This document shows positions 25,454-33,616 of a stretch of DNA of 55,168 nucleotides, piece by piece. Below the pieces are notes generated by a model. That model was not told the DNA's origin, did no database searches, and was given only the letters and a program-made list of their open reading frames with translations. Numbering within the stretch: position 1 is the stretch's first letter; every line of letters begins with the position of its first letter. The DNA is from Phycisphaerales bacterium (GTDB lineage: Bacteria; Planctomycetota; Phycisphaerae; Phycisphaerales; SM1A02): assembly GCA_014238965.1 (NCBI GenBank), contig JABAAC010000079.1:1-55168 (forward strand), in the 5' to 3' direction. The translations under genes were made by a program, and so were the position numbers.

Positions 25454-26127
25454 TGCGTGGCATCGTAGCCGGTGCCTTCTTCGTGCAGTAGGCCCAGTCG
25501 TTCCAAGGCTTGCTGCACGGTGTCTGCATCAAACCCGCGACGAGCTAGCCGGCCAGCCAAGCGGCGTTGACGCGTTGAATTGCTCAATTGAGCGAGTGAC
25601 GGGAGCATTTTGTCTACTGCAGTCATCGCCGCCTCAAGGGCATTTTGGCCCGTTGTCAACTCGTTGAGCGTGGCCTGGGCCACATCGGGATCAACGTGGT
25701 GCTGGGCAAGCGCCTTGGCGAGTTTTGCCGGACCAATGGGTCCGCTGCGTTCTAGCCGTCGGCGGAGTGATGCCGCTGCCTGGACGTCATCAATGAAACC
25801 ATCGCGTTGCAGAGCATCGACAACACTGTGTGCCGCGCAATCTCCGAAACGTATCCCTAGTTTGGCCCGCATCATGGCTTGCGTCACCGGTGTGCGAGCG
25901 AGCATTCGCAAAGCTGCCACCCAGGCCTTGGCGGTTGTCGCTGCCAAGTCCAACTGCGACAATTCTTGCTCGCTCAATACCTGACCCGGTGTGAGTGCCA
26001 GGGGTTCAATGTCGACACGTCGCACTCGAAATCGACGCCGTCCAGCCCGAACGATGACGAGTTGGGGCTCGCTGGCAACATCATCAATACCGCAGATGCG
26101 CAAGGCTGCCTTAGCCATTGAGGTCAT
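25450..26127 (-). CDS. recX: RecX-family regulatory protein
   Basis: About 225 residues. RecX modulates RecA filaments. The C-terminal two-thirds shows the three-helix repeats of the family: LGIRFGDCAAHSVVDALQRD, ASLRRRLERSGPIGPAKLAK and RRLAGRLARRGFDADTVQQA. The N-terminal 60 residues are not conserved. The start is ambiguous: ATGs at 26127 and 26118 both overlap the end of the TPR gene. recA is not in the window. Confidence 0.82.
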   Translation of the reverse strand: MTSMAKAALRICGIDDVASEPQLVIVRAGRRRFRVRRVDIEPLALTPGQVLSEQELSQLDLAATTAKAWVAALRMLARTPVTQAMMRAKLGIRFGDCAAHSVVDALQRDGFIDDVQAAASLRRRLERSGPIGPAKLAKALAQHHVDPDVAQATLNELTTGQNALEAAMTAVDKMLPSLAQLSNSTRQRRLAGRLARRGFDADTVQQALERLGLLHEEGTGYDATQ

Positions 26128-26425
26128 CTCGCAAAGCACGTAGTTCTTGGGTTGCAGCGTCATATTGGATCCGGGAGGCGGCTTCGAGCCCCTGGTTGAT
26201 GGCAGCAGCGGCACCGGGTCGATCGCCCGTAGCTGCAAGGCATCTTGCAATATGGAAATGCGCGTACGGTTGGTCAGGTTCTGATCGCAGAGATTGCTCT
26301 AGGTGTGCGATAGCTCGGCTCGGAGCGTCCGCTTGGGCATATTCCATGCCCAAGGCGTACAAACAGAAGGCATCGCCAGGTTCTGATTCCAGCATTCGTC
26401 GAAGTTGTTCGATTCTGTCAGTCAT
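26111..26425 (-). CDS. Small TPR protein
   Basis: About 104 residues carrying two tetratricopeptide repeats: AFCLYALGMEYAQADAPSRA and YAHFHIARCLAATGDRPGAA, each with the TPR-type Ala/Gly positions. A protein-protein adaptor; partners unknown. The start MTDRIEQ at 26425 is preferred over an ATG four codons upstream. Its 3' end overlaps recX. Confidence 0.8.
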   Translation of the reverse strand: MTDRIEQLRRMLESEPGDAFCLYALGMEYAQADAPSRAIAHLEQSLRSEPDQPYAHFHIARCLAATGDRPGAAAAINQGLEAASRIQYDAATQELRALRDDLNG

Positions 26426-26472
26426 GGCCTCAGGCACCGTATCCTCTTAGGGTCATTGTACGTATCACACTC

Positions 26473-27888
26473 ATGTTGGCGCTGTTAGCTGGATGTACAC
26501 AACGCTATGTTCCGCCCCAGTCCATTGCTCCTGAAGTCACCAAATTGCAGGTGCAGCATCGATCCCACGGGACGAGCTTTCGCTGTGCCCGTATTGGCGA
26601 TGTGCTTTGGGCTACGGATGGCCGGTCTATTCAAGTGCTCAACAGACGAGGAGCCGTATTGCATGACATTGAATTCGGCGATTTAGGTGATAACGCACCG
26701 ATCGTAGATCTGGTTGTCGAGGGCGACATCGCCGCGATTGTGTTGGAGCACGATCAGGTGCAGGTGCTCGATATCACGGATCCGCGACACCCCTTGACCA
26801 TCAAGCGCGCTTCCAGCCGTCGCTTGGGACTGGAGCCCCAGCAGGTTGGCATTGTGAATGGTGGGATCGTGGTTTTTGGTGCTGATGGTGCGGTGCGGCT
26901 CCATGATTTGGAACATCTTGTTCGAGGTGAATCTGTGGGGTCGGTGGCCAATGGGAGCGATGGCGGTTGGTACATCACCGGTCGACGAATCAAGAGGCTC
27001 CGAGATGGCGGATACGTCGGCACGGCATCGCTCTTGGCGCCAAGTCCGTCTGGTGTGTGCGCCTTTGCTAGAAATGAGGGGGATGCAGCGCTTTTGGGCG
27101 TGCTCGGTGCCGATGCGCACGAAGTTGATCCCGCGCGAATGACTGTGGCGGTTGGTGAACGTGTGCATCGCATGCGGTTCGACGGCGACACACTATTGGT
27201 ATTGACCGAAAGTGGTCTTCATGGGTGGAGGATGCAAGACGGCGCTTTGCAGCGTTTGCAGCATTGGCCTCAGCGCGGTTTGCAAGATGCGGTCACATTG
27301 GACGATGGTCGCGTACTGGCTGTTGGCGAGCACGGGCGAAGTGTGGTTGATTTGGATCGATCCAAGGGCCATGAGTTGTATCGACACGAAACGGCCGGTG
27401 GGCTGCATTCAATTGGCTCTGGTCCGGGGGGTTTGGTTGCAGGTGGAACGGCGGGCACATTGCACTTCGAACCGGGCATTGATGTAAAACGTGTGGAAGG
27501 ATCTGTTCCAACGGCAGTTCCCGCAACGTCTGCATCGATCCTGAACTGGTCCATCACGCTTGATGAAGGTGGGCGAGCCTTGGTCACAACACCCTTTGGT
27601 GAGTCCACGCTGCGGGCTCCTGACGGCGGGGCATTTACCTGTGTGACAACCACAGGAGATGCCTTTTGGCTGGGCCATGACCGCGGCATTGAGCGAATTT
27701 CACCGCCCGCGGGCCCCATCGAATTGCCCACGGAGGAAACAGAGACGATCGATCCCATGCTGGGGGCGACGCGGATGTCAGTTCGACTTGGTGGGCCAAT
27801 TCTGGGGTGTACACCGCTGGTGCTCGGTCGAGGCGTGGCATATGCCACAGCGCACGATGGCTTTGGGATGGTGGTCGAGCAGCGTTAG
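26473..27888 (+). CDS. Lipoprotein with beta-propeller-like repeats
   Basis: 471 residues from the ATG, or slightly more. The lipobox is LLAGC at residues 4-8. This is too short for a signal peptide, so translation may begin upstream in VRITLMLALLAGC at a non-standard codon (no ATG, GTG or TTG is available before the in-frame stop). The rest is Gly/Asp-rich and made of short beta repeats such as GDVLWATDGRSIQVLNRRG and DDGRVLAVGEHGRSVVDLD, like seven-bladed LVIVD/WD-type propellers. A cell-surface protein of unknown function. Confidence 0.65.
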   Translation: MLALLAGCTQRYVPPQSIAPEVTKLQVQHRSHGTSFRCARIGDVLWATDGRSIQVLNRRGAVLHDIEFGDLGDNAPIVDLVVEGDIAAIVLEHDQVQVLDITDPRHPLTIKRASSRRLGLEPQQVGIVNGGIVVFGADGAVRLHDLEHLVRGESVGSVANGSDGGWYITGRRIKRLRDGGYVGTASLLAPSPSGVCAFARNEGDAALLGVLGADAHEVDPARMTVAVGERVHRMRFDGDTLLVLTESGLHGWRMQDGALQRLQHWPQRGLQDAVTLDDGRVLAVGEHGRSVVDLDRSKGHELYRHETAGGLHSIGSGPGGLVAGGTAGTLHFEPGIDVKRVEGSVPTAVPATSASILNWSITLDEGGRALVTTPFGESTLRAPDGGAFTCVTTTGDAFWLGHDRGIERISPPAGPIELPTEETETIDPMLGATRMSVRLGGPILGCTPLVLGRGVAYATAHDGFGMVVEQR

Positions 27889-27890
27889 GG

Positions 27891-27914
27891 AACCCTCAGG
27901 GCGTTGGTTTTTTT
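27891..27914 (+). terminator. Possible weak rho-independent terminator
   Basis: A small imperfect hairpin (AACCC, loop TCA, GGG-CG-TT) followed by GG and seven T residues, 2 bases after the propeller lipoprotein stop. The T-run overlaps the stop codon of nth on the other strand. The stem is short, so efficiency is doubtful. Confidence 0.35.
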
Positions 27915-28587
27915 AAGGTCTGCACGGCTCTAGGGCGAATCTGTTGCATATCGCATTGTCTGTGTGTGGGCCTCGGGCCGGGCAGCACCGGCGACCGTGA
28001 AAAATAAGCAAGTGTGATAGCAGCGGTCGCTTTGCAGGTGGGTAAAGACCCATTAGGTCGGCTTCAATCCGTTCGACTTTCGACTCAGCTGAAAGCCCAA
28101 ATTGGTTTGCTAGACGCGCGACATGTGTGTCGACGACAACGCCTTCAGTGCGGCCAAAAATCTCCCCAAGTACGCAGTTGGCCGTCTTTCTCGCTACGCC
28201 GCGAAGATCCAGGAGTGCCCCGAAATCGTTTGGCACTTGTCCACCGTGCAACTCGACGAGTTGCATCGCGCAGGTTGCAAGCGATTTGGCCTTGTTCCGA
28301 AAGAGTCCGATGGACCGAATGAATGGCTCAATGTTCTCGGATCCGGCGGCAGCGAATGCTGCAGGCGTTTTGAATGCTTCAAACAGGGCCGGTGTTGCCT
28401 TGTTCACCGCGACGTCAGTCGTCTGCGCTGACAAGATGACAGCGAATAGCAGTTCATGCGGCGTGGTGTAATTGAGTTCGCAGTGCGCGTCTGGGTGGAC
28501 CTTCTGGAGTGCCGTATACAGCGATCGTGCTCGAGCCTTTTGCGCTTTGGTGCATTGTGTTGGCTCGAGATGTCGTTTGGCACTCAT
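27913..28587 (-). CDS. nth: Endonuclease III with atypical iron-sulfur loop
   Basis: 224 residues. DNA glycosylase/AP lyase for oxidised pyrimidines. The helix-hairpin-helix LLDLRGVARKTANCVLG holds the catalytic Lys in GVARKTA, and VVVDTHVARLANQFGL has the catalytic Asp. The C-terminus should carry C-x6-C-x2-C-x5-C for a [4Fe-4S] cluster; here it reads HGRRCCPARGPHTDNAICNR with a later C, i.e. C-x11-C-x7-C, so one ligand is missing and the spacing is wrong. The start MSAKRHLE at 28587 follows the membrane-protein stop by 7 bases. Confidence 0.92.
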   Translation of the reverse strand: MSAKRHLEPTQCTKAQKARARSLYTALQKVHPDAHCELNYTTPHELLFAVILSAQTTDVAVNKATPALFEAFKTPAAFAAAGSENIEPFIRSIGLFRNKAKSLATCAMQLVELHGGQVPNDFGALLDLRGVARKTANCVLGEIFGRTEGVVVDTHVARLANQFGLSAESKVERIEADLMGLYPPAKRPLLSHLLIFHGRRCCPARGPHTDNAICNRFALEPCRP

Positions 28588-28594
28588 GCTTGCC

Positions 28595-29188
28595 TTATGC
28601 TCGCTTGGCGGCGGCCCAGGCGGTCGCGACAAATGCGATTGCCACCACCACAGTCGTTGCTTCCCAGAAATGCGATGCGGTGCCGTGGTACTGCAGGAAG
28701 GCATCTTGGGTCATTTGTGCGCCGGCCCAGTTTCCCTCAGCGACGTATTCCCTCTCGGTTTCCAACAATGTTGTCATGGCCATCTGGACAGATGCCCATC
28801 TTGCCATGAGTAGAACACTCGCTAGCAGCACCAAGTACGTGCGCACATGGTCGAGGACGCGCGTTGGGCAAAGGGCACCAGTGCGGTGTTGCCACAGTAG
28901 TAAAAGAAAGGTCAGGGGCAGGCAGATGAATTGGGTGAGGTCTGCAATACGAAAGGCTGGCTCCGTCACAAGGCCTGCAAGGTAGCGCCATTGCCATGGC
29001 TGGGGGTAGTCAGCGAACGCCTCGGACGATGGTTCAAGTGGAGTGAGGCCAGAGAAGACGGTTGCTGCTGTCAGCCCGGCGGCGACCAGAGCCACCAGCC
29101 AAACGCCGATTACGCAGAGCAAGGCAGTCCAAATAAATGTATTGCAGTTGGAGGAGGCATTGAAAGATGTCTTGTGCGTATCAGGCAA
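28595..29188 (-). CDS. Integral membrane protein of unknown function
   Basis: About 197 residues with four predicted transmembrane helices: TFIWTALLCVIGVWLVALVA, FICLPLTFLLLLW, TYLVLLASVLLMARW and the C-terminal EATTVVVAIAFVATAWAA. No family is recognised. A TTG at 29188 is chosen because CAGGAG lies 9 bases before it and it barely overlaps moaE; an ATG at 29251 would add 21 residues but overlap moaE by 71 bases. Probably co-transcribed with moaE and nth. Confidence 0.6.
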   Translation of the reverse strand: MPDTHKTSFNASSNCNTFIWTALLCVIGVWLVALVAAGLTAATVFSGLTPLEPSSEAFADYPQPWQWRYLAGLVTEPAFRIADLTQFICLPLTFLLLLWQHRTGALCPTRVLDHVRTYLVLLASVLLMARWASVQMAMTTLLETEREYVAEGNWAGAQMTQDAFLQYHGTASHFWEATTVVVAIAFVATAWAAAKRA

Positions 29189-29633
29189 GATGTGCAGCTC
29201 CTGGAGGTGGCGTGCCAGTGGCCCAACTTGTTCCGTGTGCCCATCGTTCATGTTTAAAAATGGGGGCTCGTGCTTTCAGACCGTCGATGAGTTCGCGGCA
29301 GGCAGCAAACGCATCACTCCGGTGCGCCGCATGCACTTCGATATCCACGCTCGCTCTGCCAACAGGCACCATGCCCCGTGCGTGGCGTATTGAGATACAG
29401 AGCACATCGTGAGTCGCACAAACTGCTTGGACTAGGTCTCGCAAGACTTGCCGTACGAGTGGTTCATGCAGTTCATAGTCAAGTGCCAGGAGGGGCCCAT
29501 GCGTATCGTGTGCTTCGGCACGAGTTCGACCGGTGAATCGAGCGACGCCGCCAGCGGCGGCATCAAAAACAGTGTCTAGGGCTTGAGGCAGCGGTCCTTC
29601 AATGATCTCAATGGTATGAGGCGGCATTGGCAT
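29181..29633 (-). CDS. moaE: Molybdopterin synthase catalytic subunit
   Basis: About 150 residues. MoaE converts precursor Z to molybdopterin using sulfur from the MoaD thiocarboxylate. Conserved stretches: GGVARFTGRTRAEAHD, LDYELHEPL, ARGMVPVGRASVDIEVHAAH and the active-site lysines in LKARAPIFKHERWAHG. No moaA, moaC, moaD or moeA lies in the window. The start (29633 or 29627) is uncertain. Confidence 0.88.
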   Translation of the reverse strand: MPMPPHTIEIIEGPLPQALDTVFDAAAGGVARFTGRTRAEAHDTHGPLLALDYELHEPLVRQVLRDLVQAVCATHDVLCISIRHARGMVPVGRASVDIEVHAAHRSDAFAACRELIDGLKARAPIFKHERWAHGTSWATGTPPPGAAHLA

Positions 29634-29767
29634 TGATGGCAATGCTAATGGGAAGCTGCATTGTCCTGCATGCCAACATTGGATTAGGCCTCTATCATTT
29701 CGGCGAATGGCTCAACTTCGTGAGGCCACCGTTTCTACCTCAGCAGAGCTCTGCTCGGACACCCATC

Positions 29768-30496
29768 ATGCTCCCCTCAATCGCCAATGTAGTGCTCGCG
29801 CCGACCATGGGTGTGTTGGGCATCGCCCCACGAGAGGCTATGCAGGTTGTGCACGACGCGGAGTTTCGGGCAGTGCAATTGCCCGTGACCGGCCCTGGTC
29901 GTCTTGTGCCGCGGGAACTTGGTGATTCGGCCCGTCGGGACGTATGCGCCACGTTGCGTCGCTTGGAGTTGAATGCAGCGGGTGTGGACTGTTGGATCCC
30001 TTCGTCGCACTTCAGTTCAGGTGAATCCGTTGATCGGGCGGTTGCTGCAGTTCTTGATGCCTGTTCACTCGCCGGGGCGATTGGCAGATGTTCGGTGAAC
30101 GTGCTATTCCCAGCTGACATTGATGAAGCTGCATTGGAAACGATGCTCTCGGGAGCGTCGATGCATGGTGTTGCGATCATTGATCATGGGCTGCCTTCGG
30201 CGGCGGGGTGTGGCATTGGGCTGGATCCAGCATTGGCATTTGCGCAGGGACAAGATCCGCTGACACTCGCTTCGAATTGCGATTCGGCAAGGTTGTCAGA
30301 CTTGTCACAGGGCGTCAGATGTGTGCCGGGGCGATCAGGGGGGCAACTTGAGTTGGCTGGCTACAAAGCTGCGCTAGATGTGGCAGGGCATGCAACTGTG
30401 GCGTTGGATTTGCGGCAATTGCCCCATCCTGCTTCTGTGATGATCGAGGTTCAAGCCATGTGGCAAGCCATAGGATTCGGGTCCGACCATTGTTGA
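29768..30496 (+). CDS. Sugar-isomerase/AP-endonuclease-like TIM-barrel protein
   Basis: 242 residues. The order of strands and helices (APREAMQVVHDAEFRAVQLP, CATLRRLELNAAGVDCWIPS, VDRAVAAVLDACSLAGAIG) fits the xylose-isomerase-like TIM barrel. The usual metal-binding Glu, His and Asp residues of the active enzymes are not clearly conserved and the C-terminal strands are short, so it may be a degenerate, non-catalytic member. 25 bases upstream of acpS. Confidence 0.55.
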   Translation: MLPSIANVVLAPTMGVLGIAPREAMQVVHDAEFRAVQLPVTGPGRLVPRELGDSARRDVCATLRRLELNAAGVDCWIPSSHFSSGESVDRAVAAVLDACSLAGAIGRCSVNVLFPADIDEAALETMLSGASMHGVAIIDHGLPSAAGCGIGLDPALAFAQGQDPLTLASNCDSARLSDLSQGVRCVPGRSGGQLELAGYKAALDVAGHATVALDLRQLPHPASVMIEVQAMWQAIGFGSDHC

Positions 30497-30521
30497 TGGT
30501 GTGGACGAGTAGACTGCCGGT

Positions 30522-30911
30522 ATGGCGTTGGTTCATGGAATTGATTTGGTTGAGGTGGACCGCATCGAGGCGATGCTTACCAATCACGGTGGGCAGTTTC
30601 TTGATCGTGTGTTCACGCAGACTGAGCGGCATGATGCAGATGCTGGCGGACGTCGCCGCGCCGAACACTACGCCGCACGATTCGCAGCCAAAGAAGCGGT
30701 CTTCAAAGCGCTTGGTACAGGTTGGTCGGGAGGGATCGATTGGCGGGATGTGGGCGTCGTTCGATTGCCTGGGGGGCAACCAACGGTGAGTATTCACGGC
30801 GAAGCGGCGCGTGTTGCGCAAACCAAGGGCATTGTGTCCTGGGCGTTGAGTTTGACGCACACGTCAACTCATGCAATGGCTAGCGTGGTTGGTTCGGAGG
30901 CGTCCTTGTGA
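30522..30911 (+). CDS. acpS: Holo-[acyl-carrier-protein] synthase
   Basis: 129 residues. Transfers 4'-phosphopantetheine from CoA to acyl carrier protein. The family signatures are HGIDLVEVDRIEAML (with the Mg-binding Asp) and ARFAAKEAVFKALGTG (with the Glu and Lys), and ALSLTHTSTHAMASV near the end. The stop overlaps the next start as GTGA. Confidence 0.95.
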   Translation: MALVHGIDLVEVDRIEAMLTNHGGQFLDRVFTQTERHDADAGGRRRAEHYAARFAAKEAVFKALGTGWSGGIDWRDVGVVRLPGGQPTVSIHGEAARVAQTKGIVSWALSLTHTSTHAMASVVGSEASL

Positions 30912-31543
30912 AGCGCCGAAGTGGCACGCTCTACGAATTGGGCCGTGAACGTCTTGGCCCAAAGGGGAAGGCAAGTGCTGCACCGCGTCTCGTGACGCCT
31001 GAGCACCAGCGCCCCGAGTCAGGCGCCAGCGCGAAGTTGCCCGTGGGGCTGTTGGCTGTTGGGGCGGGGGGGCTATTGATCATTGCGGCAGTTGTGTGGT
31101 GGATCAGTTTTTCGGTTCCGCCAAATGCAGAGGCGGTTCTTGAGCGTGGGTCAACTGGTCAAGCAGAGCCCCCGGGTCATGTCATTGATCCATTGCTGCA
31201 CCCAACATCACCTGAGCCGATAGATGCCCCAAATCCGGTGATGATTGAGCCGCGAGAGGACGGCCGATGGTATTTCGTGCTTGCGGAGACCCGTCCAGAG
31301 GGCGCCAGGCGGCTCGCGGCCTATTGCCGGGCTCAGGGGCTTGATGCCGCGGTCATTTCGGGGCACAATACGCGGCTCGAACGAGTCATCGCCCTGCCCG
31401 GGCTCGATTCGGCCTCGACCACAACCAGCGCGTACCGTGCGTTGGATGATCGCATACGCGATGTGGGACGCCGATGGAAAGCCAGTGGGGGCACGACATT
31501 TTTTTCCGACCGATACTTAGACCGCAAGAAGACCAAGCCATGA
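30908..31543 (+). CDS. Single-pass membrane protein with SPOR-like C-terminal domain
   Basis: 211 residues starting at GTG. A basic N-terminus of about 45 residues, one helix (PVGLLAVGAGGLLIIAAVVW), a Pro-rich linker, and a C-terminal domain of about 95 residues beginning RWYFVLAETRPEGARRLAAY. The pattern of an aromatic strand, then a helix with Ala/Arg, then a strand resembles SPOR peptidoglycan-binding domains, but the match is weak. It overlaps both acpS and the small basic protein gene. Confidence 0.6.
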   Translation: MKRRSGTLYELGRERLGPKGKASAAPRLVTPEHQRPESGASAKLPVGLLAVGAGGLLIIAAVVWWISFSVPPNAEAVLERGSTGQAEPPGHVIDPLLHPTSPEPIDAPNPVMIEPREDGRWYFVLAETRPEGARRLAAYCRAQGLDAAVISGHNTRLERVIALPGLDSASTTTSAYRALDDRIRDVGRRWKASGGTTFFSDRYLDRKKTKP

Positions 31544-31779
31544 GCCTCCACCGAAGCCTGAAGACTAAGCCCGCCGGGCTGAACCGCCACCGCAACGTGC
31601 TCACGCGACACGAGCGCATTGCGCTATTGGCTGAGAAGGGTGGATTCGAGGACGGCGACTCACCATTTGGGCTTGTCAAGGTTGCCAGTCGTAAAGTCGT
31701 GACCAAGAAGAAGAAGAAGGAAGAGGGTGCTGGCGAAGACGGAGCCGAGGGCACCGAAACTTCGACGCCCGAAGCCTGA
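31540..31779 (+). CDS. Small basic protein of the Planctomycetes/Verrucomicrobia/Chlamydiae family
   Basis: 79 residues. The N-terminus MSLHRSLKTKPAGLNRHRNV and GGFEDGDSPFGLVKV match the family of small basic proteins known only from this superphylum, whose function is unresolved but whose charge suggests binding to RNA or the ribosome. A run of lysines (KKKKK) is followed by an acidic tail. The ATG overlaps the preceding stop (ATGA). A hairpin with a UUCG loop follows the gene. A good taxonomic marker. Confidence 0.88.
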   Translation: MSLHRSLKTKPAGLNRHRNVLTRHERIALLAEKGGFEDGDSPFGLVKVASRKVVTKKKKKEEGAGEDGAEGTETSTPEA

Positions 31780-31806
31780 CGTCATTTAGACGTTGCAACC
31801 TTTCAA

Positions 31807-31822
31807 GCACCGTTCGTGGTGC
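31807..31822 (+). terminator. UUCG-capped hairpin after the small basic protein gene
   Basis: GCACCG-TTCG-TGGTGC forms a six-pair stem (one G-U) closed by a UUCG loop, 28 bases after the stop. No T-tract follows, so it may be an RNA-stabilising or pausing structure instead of an intrinsic terminator. Confidence 0.4.
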
Positions 31823-31856
31823 ACTCGATCGTCAGAACCAACAAAGGGACTCAGCC

Positions 31857-33014
31857 ATGTCCAAGCTCTCGCCGGATCGCCTGCTTGGCGAACGTGCGGC
31901 GATGGTCGATGTGTCGGGCATTCGCCGCGCGTTTCAACGTGGCGCGACGCTCGATAATCCAATCAACTTGTCGATCGGCCAGCCAGACTTTCCAGTGCCC
32001 GATGCAATCAAAGCAGCGGCCATCAAGGCCATTGATGAGGATTGCAATGGCTACACATTGACACACGGACATGCGTCGATGCTTGAGGCAACGCGGCGGC
32101 ACCTGCATGAAGATGTTGGTTGGGCGTTTGAAGATTCAACAGATTTGATCATCACGAGTGGTACCAGCGGAGCGCTGCAGTTGGCGTTCATGGCGGTCAT
32201 GAACAACGCCGACGAGGTGATTGTGCCTGACCCGTACTTTGTGATCTATCCAAATCTTGGTCCAATGTTTGGCGGACGAACCGTGTTGTGCAATACGAGT
32301 CCGACGTTTCGGATGACTGCCGACATCGTGGAACCGCTGATGACAGACCGCACCCGCATGGTGTTGGTCAATTCGCCAGCGAACCCAACTGGGGTGGTGT
32401 TGACGCAAGACGAAGTAGATGATTTGTACGACCTGTGCACATCGCGTGGCGTGTTACTTGTGTGCGATGAAATTTACGACTTATTCACGTTTCCAGACGC
32501 GTTGGAGCAGGGGCTATTTCCAAGTCCTGCGAGGCGTGGTCAGGACATGCTGCTCATTCGAGGCTTGGGCAAGGCATACGGGTGTACTGGGTGGCGATTG
32601 GGGTACGCGGCGGGGCCGAAATGGCTCATTGCAGAGATGGCTAAGTTCCAGCAGTACACGTATGTGTGTGCGCCGTCTATTGCTCAGGTGGCGGGGGCCG
32701 CTGCATTTGAAGTCGACATGTCAGAGGCTGTTGCGAATTACGCGGCTCGGCGGGATCTCGTCTTTTCAGAGTTGTCTCCGGTGACTGAGGTCGTGCGAGC
32801 TGGGGGCGCGTTTTACAACTGGGTGAAGGTGCCCGAGCATCTTGGCTGCACCGCGGCGCAGTTCACTGAACGGGCGGTTGAACGCAATGTACTGGTCATT
32901 CCCGGTGAGGTCTTCAGCACTGTCGATACGCACTTTCGGTTGAGTTATGCCTGCTGCGAGACCGACCTGCGTAAAGGCCTTGCCATCTTAAAAGACATGA
33001 TGGCACAGGACTGA
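31857..33014 (+). CDS. Class I/II PLP-dependent aminotransferase
   Basis: 385 residues, fold type I. Shows INLSIGQPDFPVPDAIK, NGYTLTHGHASMLEATRRHL, the NSPANPTGVVL segment, the PLP-contacting Asp in VCDEIYDLF, the Schiff-base Lys in IRGLGKAYGCTGWRLGY and the substrate Arg in FRLSYACCE. The profile resembles aspartate or aromatic aminotransferases (AspC/PatA group), but the specificity cannot be set. Preceded by its own leader of about 75 bases. Confidence 0.9.
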   Translation: MSKLSPDRLLGERAAMVDVSGIRRAFQRGATLDNPINLSIGQPDFPVPDAIKAAAIKAIDEDCNGYTLTHGHASMLEATRRHLHEDVGWAFEDSTDLIITSGTSGALQLAFMAVMNNADEVIVPDPYFVIYPNLGPMFGGRTVLCNTSPTFRMTADIVEPLMTDRTRMVLVNSPANPTGVVLTQDEVDDLYDLCTSRGVLLVCDEIYDLFTFPDALEQGLFPSPARRGQDMLLIRGLGKAYGCTGWRLGYAAGPKWLIAEMAKFQQYTYVCAPSIAQVAGAAAFEVDMSEAVANYAARRDLVFSELSPVTEVVRAGGAFYNWVKVPEHLGCTAAQFTERAVERNVLVIPGEVFSTVDTHFRLSYACCETDLRKGLAILKDMMAQD

Positions 33015-33100
33015 TCGTCCACGTTCACAGTGCAGAGGATCGAATCGGTAGGTGCTGGCTTGTTGGCGGCTGCCGGGCGTTCAGCAGTGCTGCTTTGCAT

Positions 33101-33616
33101 CTACCGCCGCCCAGAGGCGTGCGTCCAAGGTGGGGCTTCAGCGCCAAGTGGGGCCATCGCTGTAACCATGTCTGCTGGCGGGCGAGTGCTGCGGCGACTC
33201 TCAAGATCAACGTGCACCCACAGCGTCGTCGCCGTACACACAAGTTCCCAGCCCTCAAGTCCTGGACGCCAGACCATGACATCACGCCAAGACTTCACCT
33301 TCCGAACCGATCGCACCCAAGTTGATGCCACCAACGTTTCCCCGCCTCGCACTTCTAGGCGATAGTCAATTTCATGCCGGGCGACGAACCACATCGCTCC
33401 GGCCGACACCAAGTCATCACGGCTCCAGCCGCAGTGTTCCAAGTGCATCTGGCCGAGGCGGTCGAGCCATCGCACATATTCAATATTTGAAACGTGATCT
33501 ACCGCCGGGCTCGTTGAGCAGTCATCGGGCACAATGTTCGCCCAGAATGCATCTGTGTGAGGCACATCCGGGGCGTCAGGAGGCGCTGCTGGCAGCATTG
33601 TGATGCAACCACTCAT
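33101..33616 (-). CDS. Acyl-CoA thioesterase, 4HBT hotdog fold
   Basis: About 171 residues. The hotdog signature is DHVSNIEYVRWLDRLGQMHL, with VARHEIDYRLEVRGGETLVA and WRDVMVWRPGLEGWELVCTA strands following. Such proteins hydrolyse acyl-CoA thioesters; the substrate is unknown. Start ATG at 33616 overlaps the DUF971 stop (ATGA), so the pair is translated together. Confidence 0.85.
   Translation of the reverse strand: MSGCITMLPAAPPDAPDVPHTDAFWANIVPDDCSTSPAVDHVSNIEYVRWLDRLGQMHLEHCGWSRDDLVSAGAMWFVARHEIDYRLEVRGGETLVASTWVRSVRKVKSWRDVMVWRPGLEGWELVCTATTLWVHVDLESRRSTRPPADMVTAMAPLGAEAPPWTHASGRR

Noticed and set aside
27913-28587. nth as a pseudogene
   Set aside because: The frame is intact over 224 codons and catalytic residues are present; only the iron-sulfur loop is unusual.
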